Of a stretch of 54,392 bases of DNA, positions 1 through 14,599 are shown piece by piece. The notes under the pieces are model-generated. The model was not told the origin of the DNA. It made no database searches and saw nothing but the letters and a program-made list of their open reading frames with translations. Origin of the DNA: Arsenophonus sp046530785 (GTDB taxonomy: Bacteria; Pseudomonadota; Gammaproteobacteria; Enterobacterales; Enterobacteriaceae); NCBI GenBank assembly GCA_046530785.1, contig JBHEQT010000012.1, forward strand, positions 1 through 54,392, written 5' to 3'. A program made the position numbers and the translations under genes. Positions within the stretch are counted from its first letter, which is position 1; each line of letters opens with the position of its first letter.

Positions 1-3000
1 ATACTCATCTATAATTATATTTTTGATTATCGAGAATGTTATCAGTTTTTAAAGATTTACTTTTATCATCGTAAAAGGTTTTTAAAAAACAAAAATATCT
101 AACAAAACATATCAGTTATACAGATTGATAACTACGACTTTCAATAAACAGAAAAAACAGAGAAAATTATAGTGGTTGTACAGTTGAATAGTAATTAAGT
201 GTTATTCATTAAATACAATAGAATTAGAAAAATATTCAATTAAAATAATCTGAAGATACACCAATATAGTTCTAGAAAGTTTTAATCTTATTAAATATTA
301 GATTTTTTTAATTATAATTATTTAGTTTTATTATCAACAGTTTCTAATAATTTAGAACTTAAATCAAAAATAAAATTTTTAAAACCTTATTTTTATATAG
401 ATTAAATATTTCAATAATTTTGATTTTTTACCAATTTATTTTGTGTAATAAAAATTTTATAACCTACATAGAAAAGTTATTAAAACTAGAAGAGTTAATC
501 CATCTAAACAATATTTTCTTTTTTAAAGAAAACACTTCTATTAATCGGATAAAAGATCATATTTGTCTAAATTTTAATTTTAGGATTTTTTCTATGTATT
601 TACATGCAAAAATATTAATAGATTCAATCTTGAAAAAATAAATATGTGTTTTCCTTTTTTAAGGAAAATATTATTAATAAATTCAATTTTCTAATCATAA
701 CTAGATGAAATTATAAAAGTTAATTAACATTATTATATAAATGTGAAAATATTGGATAAAACACATCCAATACTATTAATACAAATTTTGTATTCTTTCC
801 GGAAATACTTATAATTTATTTTTATGTTAATTTCTAATAAAAATAGAAGAACTATATCTACACTATCCTTAGATAGACAGAAAATTATTAATTTTTAAAG
901 TAAAATATATATTAGTTAGTATGAATAGAATCAAGCAGATGATTATAATGAATCAAATATTAAGAGAAAAGATCCTGCTAGATGAGAATTTTTAAAGTAT
1001 CTTTTATTTATCTCTGTTATTTAATTCTTATATTAAGTTGTAACTTTGATTAAAGTATTTATTTCTTATCTTTAGTTAAGATATTAACAATTTATTGATT
1101 TTTATATTAAATTTTTATATAAACAAAAGATAAATCATACTTTCTTTCTTAGTTCAAAATGATAATATCATCAATATTCTAAATAATTATTTAAAATATG
1201 AAGAGATAGTTTCAAAACTTTACCGTATTAATTTTTATTTATATTGTAAAATTATATAATATTTTTTCTTAGTATATAATACTAATATTATATTTTAAAA
1301 ATTTTATCACTAGTGCGCTAATAGTTAAGCTCATCTTTAGAGAAGATTTACTAAAGAATATAAATTGATATAGATAAATTTATTTAATAAAAATTATGAA
1401 ATTAGAATTAAAAAATAAAGAATTTATTAATTCTATTTGAATTGTTATAAATTTCTACAAAGACAAAAACTAATTTGAAATCTTAAATATCTCCATGAAT
1501 AAATATAAAAATTCAATTGGTAAAAGATAATTAAATTTTATCATTATTAATATATATTTTCAATTCAGGATCAAAATTAACCATTGAATATGCATAAAAA
1601 TTAAAAATAAATAACGAGATATAAAAAGTAAGAGAAAAATCTTTTATTTATTGATTTTAAATAATCATCCGTTATTATTATTTTATATAAAGTTGATAGG
1701 ATATAAGGTATCTAAAAAATTAGCCATATAATAAATTTTCTCATAATAAGGAAAAAAAAATAAAAAATATGTATCGTAATAGGGAAACATTATCCTGCTA
1801 TTCTATTTTATAAATGAAATGATAACTATTTTCAGATATGTGGATTTAGTTTAACTTTTTCCTAAATACTTACTATCCAAGTAAGTAACTATTCTTTAGA
1901 ATATAGATCCCATTATTTTCTTATTTTAAAAATTATCGAACAAAAACTAAAAAACTCATACTATTTACTATTTATTAAAATTTGTCTGGCATATTATGAT
2001 ATTTGTATTATTAAAAAAATAATGTTTCCTCTTTATATTTTCCACAAACAAAAATCTAAAATTAGAGAAATCTTAAAATGATCCAAAAGGTAAAATAATA
2101 TCTTTATCTCTCTCTATAAGTTGATTTTTAGATAAGTATTAATAATTAAATTTCTAATTTAGAAAAAATATCTTCAGAAATGTTTCCTTATGGTAAATTT
2201 AATAGTTATAAATAGAAAATAAAAATATCCTTCTACTGTCTTTCAATTAAACCAATATTCATTATTAATTATATAAATTATGATTTTCTCTCCAATATTG
2301 TATCATTTTAAATAAAAATAATCATCAAAAAGAGTTATCTTTATCTTCAAAAAAATTTTGAATTCGACTAGTTTTTTAAACTTATTTAAAGACGGAATAA
2401 ATTGACTCTATCGAGACTTTGTATTTACCCGATAAGGAGGGAATGATGGTTATATCCATTGAGACTTAAATATCACCATTGATGTCACTCTTACTAGATT
2501 TTATATTAATTAATCCGGAGAATAAACATTCTTTTCTCTATAAAAGAAGCTATCCTCAACTTGATGATGATCTTTAAATCTATCTAGCTATAACAATAAA
2601 GGAAATATTAACATCAATAATCCATTTAACAGTATTTTTTGGATTAAGTTTTGCTAATTCAATCGATAAATCAATCTTCTTTTTAAGAAAAATATTCTCT
2701 AGTATAAGTCTTCCATAAAAATTTGTTTTCTTCTTGATTGAGTTTTTAAATAATCTTGGCTATTCTAATTCGTTATTCAGGCAAAACAAGAAAAATCAAA
2801 GACAGATTTTATTGAAATTTTAATAAACTAAATCTAAAAATTAGTTTTTTCGAAACTGCTAGAGAATTTGTTATTATCAGTTACTATTATCTCTCCTGCT
2901 ACAAAGATCTAGATTTTATAGTTTTGGACAATTGTCTATTTTTAGTTTTGTGTTAATTAGATTGAATATAAAAAATCTTTTTTCTTTGAAATTGTTTAAT

Positions 3001-5212
3001 ATTTGAATCAATTATTTGATTATTCATTGCTTTTTCGATGTTTTTCCCGTTAACTTATATAAAAATATAGTAGTAAATTCTTATCGTCCAGATTGATATA
3101 ATCAAAAGAAATATAGATTAACTTCAGATATTTTATCTGATTATCCAGTTTCGTATTTTATTATTGAGATCGAACTTTCTTATGTCATCAATAAAAGAAT
3201 CTTTTTACTTTAAAGATTCACAAAATGAATATATGTTATCATGAAAGTATATGAAATAAATATCTCTCTTTCCCACATAAAATATTTATTGGAAATTATA
3301 TTACATTAATATTCCTTGAATCTTTCAAATTTTTCTGAAAATTACTTTGATTATTTTTGAAGAATAATTTCTACGTTAAATTATTATGTATAAAATGTTG
3401 AAAGTATTAATATTATAAATATCTATATATATAGGAGGTGTTAAATTAATGTTTTCATCTTAATTTCTTCTATTTCACCGAATTAAGATAGAGTTCAAAA
3501 AAATAAATATTAAACTGCAATGAACATTAAAAATAAGTATAAATTAATTTTATTATTTATTTATTTCAACGATTAGAAATCAGATTGAACTTGTATGGCA
3601 AATAAATGCATGAATTCTTACATTTATTAGTACATATGAATGATCGATATTGTCAGAGTTATAATATTTTATTTATTAATTCAAATATTTTTGATTAAAA
3701 AGCAGGAAATATAAAAATAAAAAAAGAGAAAATATTTCTCACGTTTAGTTATATTGGTTAAAAATAAAAGAAAAACGTTGTAAGGAGTACCCCAAAATCC
3801 CAGTATTCACAAGATTTTCGAAATCTATGGATGATTGATTCTTATCATATTTTGTATTCGAAAAATTAAGATTCAAAATTAAATGCTAATACATTTCAGA
3901 AAAAATTCTTTCCTCTGGTACTCCAATTATACCTTAAACAGAAGAATACTATAATTATTACCCTATTAAAATAGATAAAATTTATTTGTTTAAGTGACAA
4001 TAATTGGTAAAAAATATAAATTTTTCCATTTAGAATATAAAGGATAGTTAAAATATGTAATTAAAGATAAAGATATCATCTTCCACGACAATACTACATT
4101 TAATTGTATATTATAAAAAATAATTAAGGTCTAAATTTTATCGTTTAATCTCCATCATGAGTTTTAGGATAATTAGATAAAGTTGATATTAAAGATGAAT
4201 GAGCAATCATATTTATTAAAGAATTAACATACCAATTAAATATCAGATACCATATCGATCTTTTTCTGTAATCTTGGAAAGATCGAATGAAATTTATCCT
4301 GAACTTAAATTCAGAATTTTTGGTTCTTGAATACTATCTACTTAAAATAGTATAAAATATTTTGTTTTTTTGATGAAAAGTAATGAAAGTAACACTTATA
4401 AAATATTTGTTTAAAGTTATAATTATTATACAATTTTAGTCAATATCTAAAAAGAGGAATTTTTTAAACTAGAATAACTGAATTAGAATAGTCTGTACCG
4501 TTACAAGGTTGATGCATTGTGAAAATTTTTCCTTATATAAAATATTAATATACTTTTCAATCTGATGATACCGAAAAACATTTATTTCTTAATATCACAT
4601 ATATGGAGATCTTTTATTCGAATGGAAGAATTACGAAATCTTTAAATTGCTTGTAAAAGTAGAAATACTTTTGCATTTTTTACTAAATAATATCCTAGTT
4701 TTAAACAAGTTTATATTACTAATGAAGAACTTGAAAATAATTCAAATATTCTATTTATCTTTCTTAAGTTCCCATAAAAATATTTTTATTCCTTTTAGCA
4801 AAAAGGAATAGCGAGTAGGTTTTTTAAATATGAATTCAACTTTTTGAATTACCAATTTTGCAATTTTATTTTTTATCAATTTCAATAAAACAATTTCACT
4901 TATCTTTAAGTTAAATTTAAATCTCTTTTATAAAAAAGGATTATACCGGGGGACCCACGATTTATGCTTTTAATATCGGAACAAAATATTTTTATAAATT
5001 AATTGTATAATTTCATCGTTAATAACGATTTTCTCTAGTCAAGTTATTTTTTTAGATATCATTAAATTTTTAATATCACTTATCCACCTATTCATATTGT
5101 TAAAGTGAAGAAAATCTCCAAAGTTTTAAAATCTCCATTATTTTTATCATCTTTTACTTTTAGTCAAAAAGATCGAGTTCAAAATGTGTTTGAAAACAAT
5201 ATGATCAACAGA

Positions 5213-5219
5213 GGGGGGG
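5213..5219. repeat. G7 homopolymer run
   Basis: Seven consecutive G bases sit in sequence that is otherwise about three quarters A+T. Runs of six C occur at 6337-6342 and 20327-20332, and a run of six G at 37926-37932. No gene adjoins this tract. Confidence 0.8.
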
Positions 5220-8200
5220 AATCATACTTTGTTGTTAACAGTTTCAAAATATAGTAATTCAATATTTGAATGTTATTCATAGAAATAAAAATTTTATTTA
5301 TTAATATCACGAAAATTTTCATAAAAATCAATGAAATAAATTTCATATTTCTATTCCTGTCTCGATATCTATGGTTTTCAAATAAATTCATTTCCTATCT
5401 ATTCTCTAAAATGGAATAGGAATCTTTTCATGATTAATATATAAGATTATTTTTACTTATCTTGCAAAAACTGGTATTTCCTCATTAATTTTGATGATTG
5501 ATCGAAAGAAAATAACAAACGTTATAGATATTTATATAATGCAATATCCATATGTCATTTAAAATAATACTCTTTACGAGTATAACTATTTCCTATAAAC
5601 TGATAATTAGATAAAAATATTCATTACTTTAAGTTCTTTCTCCATTAATTATACAAAAGATTTCTGAATTTCTCTTATGAAAATAAGTTTGATTTAATGA
5701 CTAGAATTAAGTAATGGATTTTAATAATCAGGATTCTCCGAATTAAATATAAAAATCTTTTATATAATTTAATTTACTGATATTATATACAGTATATAAT
5801 ATAGGTTCATATTTTTGTTGTGGACGTTGATCTCAGTTGATGCGGATACTCTTGATATCTTTCATTTAATAAAGTTTTCCATCTCATAATATATGGGATT
5901 CTTATAGAGATTTCTCCTCTGATGAAAAGAAAGTTCCTTTTTAAGAAATTCAGCAGATATGGTCATATCTTGTACAGTAATAATCGATAATGCACTTTTT
6001 TCCATTAATATAATATTTATAATGTTATAACATTTATGAATTAAGTTATTAATTGCTTTAAAAAAATTAAAATAGATTTTTAATAAAAAATCACAAAAAT
6101 GAATTTTAAATAATAACAGAATTAAATATTTTTCTCACTTTTCATTAACTTAGCGCACGTTCTTGAAAATTATATTATCGATTGATAACCGAAATGGATT
6201 TTTTCCGAAGTAGCTATGCGGGATGATATTAATAACTTTTCAATATAACTATTGGTAAAATTAATTCTAAATTATGTTTTTTTGGAATAAACAGAATTTA
6301 ATCGTTGATGTATTAACATTATATATCCGGTACTTACCCCCCATTTTTGATACCTTTCAAACTAATTTGAATTTAAAATCAATAAAGTTAATAAGATATT
6401 TATTCAATATCGGAAATTAGCAACTTCACAGTGTTGTATCAACTTCCCCTTTCCGGTATTAATTAAAATTAATATAAATTTTATCACTTACCTAGAATTT
6501 TTTAATAGCATGAATGGACAAGATTTTTTAAATCTATTTAAATTTAAAAAATTATTTAATTTCTTTAAAATCTAGATTGGGATAGGAAAAAAATTCTTTC
6601 TTCAATCATTTATAGTATAACTTTAAAGAACTATGCTTTCCACTTAATAATAATATTATAGTTGACAAAATTATTCTCTTTTTCGGAGATCGTTTAAGTT
6701 TTCCAAGTTTAGTTACAACAGACTTTTGGCAATTTTTTCTTAAAAATTCAATTTTTCAGAATCTCATTCTTAATAATTTTTATTTTCATCTAAAATATCA
6801 TATATATATGATTCAATCATTACTAAATGACGTTTTCCCAATAAATATCGTTAGTAATCACAAAAGATTATACTGTAAAATTTTTTCTGGAAAAATATAT
6901 CAGATGACCGCGATAAAATCATCATATCTGATGGTTTAACAATAACACTTATAAAATATAACGATTTCTCTGGTGATAATAAAGAAATCTTTATAGAATT
7001 TATCTTCTTCTATATTTTTTAATAATTAAGATGAGAAAATAGCTCAAACATTTTTTAATAGCAAAATAATACCTGTTTTAACTAATTCAAAATATAAGGT
7101 AAATGCTTATGTGAGAAGAGATACCAAATTAAAAAATTCTTTTTGGATTTATATTACCCTTTATAGTTCAACTAAAAAATTTGAATCTATCCTTTTAAGA
7201 TATAAATATGTTATTTTTCCACCGATTGCTATTAAAAATTCTGTCAATATAGCTTTAAAATCTATAGGTATATTTTGGATTAAATTATATATTGTATATT
7301 ATGTTGTATTGTTTATCTATAGTAAAATTCTAATTTTTAGAATCACCAAGGACCTTGGGTGATATTCTATTTACCAATAATAAGCTACCAGAATATAAAT
7401 ACTCTGTATCTGATACAGTAAGCTATGAAGAATAATATTCTATTACTTAAGAAATAGGATCGAAGACTATTAATTGATATTTAGATCTTCTCTGTCTATA
7501 AGAACCGCATTTGGATTAAAGAGTTTTAAGATTACTATTCCAAAAAAATATTTTCTATCGTCTAAAGCGAGGTAGAGTTCCTTTGAACTATTACTATTGT
7601 TTTAATTAAATGATTTGCAAAAGAAAACTTTAAAAGTATAAATATTTTCCACAGTTTTAATAGATATTAAGTTAATTTTTAGATAAATAGTTAAAAGGAT
7701 CGATCAAAATGATAAAAATTTTCTTTATTTATTAAGAAAAATTTCACTCGATGCAGTAATGACACCTAAATAATATATTATTTGATTTCTTTTTATTGTG
7801 GGAATGGGTATCCTCTTCTTACATTTCGTGATATGTGAGACTTAATTCCTTTAAGGAAAGGATGATTTATTGGGATTAATGGTAAAATTATACTGTTTTC
7901 ACGTTTTCAATATCTGATAGAAAATTTTAATCCGTCCTAATTTAATTATTATTATTTACGCTTTATTATCGAGTACTATGTCTGGTTATAGTTATCAAAC
8001 TATTTGTAAATAATTTATTATTTTAAATATAAAGTATAATATAAACTTTATATTTTACTCAAAACAAAAAGAAAAATAGTTATTTAACATTTTAAATTTT
8101 AAGAAAAATCGCATTCAGTTTTTATTTTACTACTTCAATGTGGAATCTTTATCCTACTTGATTAACTGATCGATAATTTATAGATAACAGTTAATATAAG

Positions 8201-8466
8201 TTTTTTTATATTTGTGAAGTCGATGAGGGGTAATTAATTACAGTATATACTATAATTCTTTATATTAAGAAGGTTTCATAGTTCTCATTAATATTATTAT
8301 TAAATTTACAAAACCGTAAACAGGATGAAAATTGTACTTCAAAATATCACGTGCTTTCTCTACTGAAATTATGATGAGTGAATTATAAATTTTATGTGCA
8401 ATAAGTTAAATAAAATATTTAATTATATATAAATTTAGAAACGAGTAGATGAGAGGCTAGTAATTA

Positions 8467-8493
8467 ATATATCTTATTACTAATAAGATATAT
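8467..8493. repeat. Inverted repeat, 13-bp arms, 1-base centre
   Basis: The arms 8467-8479 (ATATATCTTATTA) and 8481-8493 are perfect reverse complements around a single C. No T-run follows on either strand, so it is not an obvious terminator. No gene lies nearby. Confidence 0.6.
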
Positions 8494-11400
8494 GGAGATT
8501 TATATGATTTATATATTTTATAAAGAAATATTAACTACAATATATTTTTATATGTTTTAATCAAAAGTAAATCTGTAAAGTCATTCATCGGTTTCGTTAC
8601 TGAAGTTGCTATATTTTCTATAAATTCCATCCGGAATTAATATTTCGTATTAAGTCAATTTAAATGAACAAATTTAGTTATTGACGATCCTAAAAATCTC
8701 ACTCTTTTCAGATTTTCTATCTTTCTATTAAATTTCATTTCTTTCATTATGCATACGTAGTCCCCTATAAAATAGTAGAATTTTTTCTTTCTAAAGAAGA
8801 GGAGAATTTTATCTCAATATTACGAATTTATAATAAAATATCAATAAAATGTAAACTTTTAAACTAATCTTGTTTATTTTATTCATTAATTTAATAATAA
8901 TGGGATCTAGACAAAGAAAAAATTCCGAAATTTCCTTTATATATCTCATATTTTTACCCATACTTTATGCAGTTGAAAGAGAGACTCAATGTGATAAAAT
9001 TATGTAGTCTCAAGTAAAATCACTAGCAATAGATAAGATCTTTTGGTTATCTTATATAGGATTGTATTCGGAAAGAGAAGAAGAACCCAAATTATTAATC
9101 CATTAAATATCCTTTGATGCTTCTCTATTCAGTTAACGGTACAATTAATTCATAAATACCAAAAATCATTTTCAGAATTTATAAAGCGAATATATTAACC
9201 TTTTCTGATAAAATTATTCATAATAACTGGCATCTCTATATATTAATATATTCTAAAAATATAAATCAAAATATTTAAAATTATTCAAAATGGAAATGAT
9301 CTGATTGAAACAGCAGGACTGCTAAACATGATATTAAAATAAAGATGTGGAATAAATCCTTAGTATTTATAGCGAGGTCTCGGAATTATAAATTACAGAT
9401 AAAACATCTAAGAATACCTCAAATGTGAAATCAATAGAAATTTGTAACCTATATATCTCTTTTTAGATTTTTATAATCTTGATAGGTTATATAAAAATCA
9501 GATAGTAAATAAAAAATATCCAGAATATCAATTCTTCCATATTACAGATGAATAAAGCAATCTGTAGGTAGAACGAAGTTATTTTACTTTCTGATTTATA
9601 GAAATTTGATCCGGCTTTTAAACTCTTATTAAAAATTCGTTAGAAGAAAGTTTGATATTCTATTATTTTATTTATCGATAAAACCGAGGATAAATCGGGC
9701 ACATATTTCCCATGTATTTATGATATATTGTGTTTTTGAAGCAAAATCTAATTCAGATTAAAATTGATACCGGAGGAGTCCCTTTTAGGATAAAAAATAT
9801 AGGGTTTGATCTCTATCTTAAACAAAAATATGGATAATAAATATGACTCGATTCTAGTTGGGATATACTAGAGAGTTCTTACTGAATTAATATCTATATC
9901 TGTGAGTAAATAACCATTCTTAATGAATCCAATATGCTAACAACAGAGACTTTGATATTTTTGAAGACAAGGTCGTCCCCGTCAATCCTCATCTCTAAAT
10001 GTAGAGAATTCAATTCTAGAAAAGAGAAACTAAAAATAGTTGGAAGTACAGAATTCGGCGTTAAAGAGAGAGGGTTGTCACCCATAATAATGTTCAAAAA
10101 CTTTGAAAATTATATTTTCTAATTTTGAATTTTTCAGAAATAATGATGAATAAAGGATCTTCTTTAGAATCTCGATGAAACAAAAAATAAGACCGGTTTA
10201 TTATCTTAAGTTTATTGGGACTGGGATTCATTTGATCTAATCAGAAAATTTCTTGAGATTACGAAAGTATAAAGTTATTCTCGCTGTCTCTATTCGTAGA
10301 AACGTATCACATCTCTTTTTAACCTTTCTCATACACCCATATTTCTTTATTTTTTCCAAAAAAAAGGAGAGAGGTTTCCGAGTAAAAGATTTTTATCGAA
10401 TGGTAAGTGCGGTTAACATTCTTTTAAGTAATAAAAATTTTCTATTTTAGATAATACTGTATCAAAATAGACAATTAACATCAATGCGCATAAATCCATA
10501 TTTTATGAATCAATAATAAAAAACAAGAGATCTTTCAAGAGAAGAACCTAATATATGAATGATTATTTAAAGGAAAATCCCGTTAAATTATTCTTCTCTA
10601 AAAGAGAATTAACTCTGAATATACACAGTACTAAAATAATTATAAAATATTTTCGTTACGCTAAAAATAAAAATCATCGTGATGACATTTTGTAAGGACT
10701 ATTCTCATTATATGAAAAATATTCAGTGAAACACTGATAGTAACATTCTGTTAAAAATCTTTTTACTGATATTGTTTTTATTAGCATGATTTGACAGTTG
10801 TGCGATGAGTTATTGAGAACAAAAGGGATTTTATTTTCAATGAAGAAATTAAGGTAATTAAAAAATACTTCAAAGATGATGTTTTCTGTTTCGTAAGAAA
10901 GAGAGGATATTTTCCTCCTCTTTGATCCTTCCTAAATCTAGGTCGTTATATATCAGAAGTGATACTAAATATTTAATTTTGATTCTTTTTAGGACAAAAC
11001 GAGAAATTAACTAATAGATAATAAATAGAAATAAATTTTAGTAAAAATAATATTATTTTTTAATAAATGTGACCAAATTATAGGAGACCTAGAATTTTGA
11101 TGATACTGTTTCGTTTTTATAATCATTATGAAAAGAAGTATTTTGTTGAATAATCATAAACAAACAGATCATCACAAAGATTTCAAAATATTTTTAATAA
11201 ATAGATAAGATGTTGATAAGTATCTTGCTAATTCATATCTTAAAAAAGTAAAAGATACTGTACCAGATCTTGTCTAGACAGATAATCTTAATAGATTATT
11301 CATAAAAATATTTTTTGATAAAAAGCTAGTCCTGAGTAAGCAAGTTATAATGAAGATAAATAGGTCATTTTTTTATTTACACTTTTTCTGTTTATGGTAT

Positions 11401-13510
11401 TTTATTTTTAATGATCATTTTGAAAATATTGAGCTTCTATGATAATGAAGTTAAAAGAATATATTCACTATACCAATCTTTAGAAGATATAGGTATTTTA
11501 GAAATTAAATAATGATAAATTAAAGTTTATCTAATTAGTAATATTAAAGTAGAAAACATAGTTATTTTTAATATGTCCTTCTTATTACAATCCTATTGAC
11601 GCTTTAAAATTAAATAGTCTATCACCTTTAGGTAGGATAATAATGGAAAATATATAAAATTGTAAGAACAGAATTCTGAATTTTCTATGTTTTTAAAATA
11701 AAAGAGATATAAGTTTTAAATTTAATGGATTCGATATTATAAAAAGTAGAGAAACCGATTTATAATTATTAATTGATCTGGAAAATTTAAGAAAAGAAGG
11801 GAAAATAAAGGTCGATTTAATATCATTGTAAACTACATTAAACCTACAAATCTATATTTTTATTCAAAGAATGACATTGTATTTAATGGGAATAAGAAGA
11901 AAAAATATAAACAAAGAAAAATTTTATTCGAATTATATCAAAGCTATCTAATAATCTTACTTATACTAAATATGGGATATCTGATAGTATTATTTGTTTT
12001 TTCTCACTATAATCGGCTAATTTTCTCAACTGAACATAGAGAATATATTAGGAAATGAACTTCTTAACACTAGGTATGTAATCCTTTCAAATAAAATTAA
12101 ACTAATCAGATAAATAATGTTTATTTTATTATATTTATGAATAAATTTTTATGAACTCAACATCCTTCTCTCTCTATTTGTTATCTTTTACTATTTAAGA
12201 AGTTCTATACAGTTATACCGTAAAGAAATATGCAAATCAATTTGATTGTTATCCATTTATTTTTTACCTTCTCCTTCCGGAAAAGTAAATTAAAGAAAAA
12301 AGGAGATTAAAGAAATTTATCCCTCGTATAATATTAAAATTTTTAAATCCTTTTGCGAAGACGAATTAATCCTCTTTTATTCTATAAAAGTAAATACCAA
12401 GAAGGATTATGGTTCCTTCATTTTATTCTAATCTTATTATTTAATGATCTGATCGGATCACTTTAAAGGACTTTGAATAATATATTATATAGCATAAAAG
12501 TTGTCTTTTTTTCTATTTATTTCTGAATTAACATTTTTAAAAGTTGAAAATTTCCTTTTCCTTAATAAATGCCAATTTTCATATCAATTATCCTCCCTCG
12601 GTGTAGTGATTTTTAGTTTCTAATCTCTTGTTTTTAGCAAGATTCAGAAATATATGTATTTTATTTATAAGTAATGTTCAATTTATATTCCTCATTCAAT
12701 ATTTTCTGATCATGCATAAATTTAATAATGATAAAAAGAAAACAAAATACGATTTCCGCTTTAGATATACTCTATATATATAAATTATCTTATCTTATCA
12801 GTTACAAAAGCTTTTATGCTACTTGAGTTTCTTCTGTATACTATATAATATCAGATTAATAAAATTTTTTTGAATAAATTCTTATAGTTTATTATATTTC
12901 TTAAATACTTACAGTATTACAAGATCTACTTCATGTTAAGAGTAAAGAGATGGAGAAGAGGAGACTTCCTTATAAACCGATATCAAGAAAATATCATGAA
13001 GACAGAAATAATGATTTTAATAGTGAAACTACCAGCATAAAGTTTTGTTACAAAAGTGAATCTATTAATAATAAATTCGATTCTACATTTAACGGGATGG
13101 ATTAGTTAAAATTTAGTATTTTACTTATCTCAAGGAGAGACGATATAATATCCGGTCAATTATCTGTTTTATTATCTACTTGAAACCTTATTATTTATCT
13201 GAATTTTTATATTTTTAGTTTACATCCAATCCAAGATTTCTACTTTATCTATAAAAGAATTAAATAAGTTTAACATGATTCAAAAGAAATACCAAACTAA
13301 AAACGTTCATTTATTGTTATTAAGAAAATAAAATTAATGAATTTTTTCTTACCAAATGATAAAAGCATAATGCGATCCTCTTATCAGGGTGAGAAAATCA
13401 AACTTTCCTAATTAATTATAATTATGCCTTATTGTTTAGAAGTTCAAAAGGTATTTCTTCTAAAAAGAGAAGAAAAGAAATTCATTGCACCAATAGAGTC
13501 GATAATTTTC

Positions 13511-13534
13511 TTTCCGATAAAAAACTATCGGAAA
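13511..13534. repeat. Hairpin with 9-bp arms
   Basis: TTTCCGATA (13511-13519) and TATCGGAAA (13526-13534) pair perfectly around a 6-base A-rich loop. The stem has three G/C pairs, unusual in this AT-rich tract. It could be the remnant of a terminator, but no gene remains next to it. Confidence 0.45.
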
Positions 13535-14565
13535 AATATAAGGATTTAATATTATAAAAAGATGTAGGAAAAAATTGATCACCATCCTGGATGATTAAAA
13601 GGAGGAATAAAGAAAATCCTTTCTTTTATATTATCGTCACCTATTTCTCGTACTATAACATTATAAAATAATAATGTTTAATTCCTATATAAGATGAAAA
13701 TAAAGAAATATATCACGGTCGGTTAATGATACGAAACTCTGGAAATTGAATTCGTTCTACATTCGGTAAGAGAATAGTCAATTATTTTTTATTTAGAAGA
13801 GTCTAATATGGAATTTGTACCAATAAAAATGCTAAATATTCATGACTCTATTTACATAGATTTTAAAAATATGAAAAAGTTTTTCGATGATTTTGAGAGT
13901 ATTTACATTTCACATCTCTTGCAAAAATTATTTTGAGATATTATATTCAAAACTGGTTCTATTTCTGAATATAACTTCAGTAGAAAAGCAATTAAATATC
14001 ATTTAATATAGAATGAATTTCGATAAGAGATACCATTTTGTAAAAATTAAATAAATTATCCGAGATCTTCCCGATATTATGATAAAAGAATCAATGATAG
14101 ACAGAGCGTATTTTAGACAAAAATCAAATATATAAAACTTATACCATAAATAGCATTTATAACTAAATCAGCATTCGTATTATAGTTTTGAGCAGTATTA
14201 TTGAATGGAGGAGAATACAGTTAATATCACTTTTATAATAAATTCTAAATATTTAATAAGTAACACCGGATGTTTAAATTTTAGGTATCAACAGTGACTT
14301 TGGCTAGTATATTAGGATAAAAGTAATAAAAATATAGCTATATCTTTTATTTGTCTTCCGAAAATTATTTATTATATTCAATTTCTCCCAGAGACTAATT
14401 TGGTTTTCCTATCAAATCAGAACTAATCTTAGAAATAAAAAAAAGATCAATTTAAAACGATTTTCTTCTATATTGTGTTGAGGATATCCCAAGCCTGGAT
14501 GGGTGGGATTGTGAGATTTATCCATAGAATCACCTAAATCGAATCTTAAATAAATCAAAGATTAA

Positions 14566-14599
14566 CTCTATATCTACTCTCTTATGAGTAGATATAGAG
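14566..14599. repeat. Perfect 14-bp hairpin with 6-base loop
   Basis: CTCTATATCTACTC (14566-14579) pairs without mismatch with 14586-14599; the loop is TCTTAT. Five of the fourteen pairs are G-C, so a transcript would fold firmly. It lies inside the gene desert just after a GC-rich patch at about 14476-14525. No clear T-run follows on either strand. Confidence 0.7.

Noticed and set aside
420..641. 73-codon frame on the plus strand starting at TTG
   Set aside because: Phe/Ile/Asn/Lys-rich translation as expected from random AT-rich DNA, with no start signal.
5179..5391. 70-codon minus-strand frame
   Set aside because: Low-complexity Ile/Asn-rich product, no family, no convincing start.
7111..7362. 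83-codon frame on the plus strand starting at GTG
   Set aside because: It is the longest frame in the desert, but has no ribosome binding site, no family resemblance and a composition typical of random AT-rich translation.
10253..10450. 65-codon frame on the plus strand starting at TTG
   Set aside because: No ribosome binding site or recognisable domain; length is consistent with chance.
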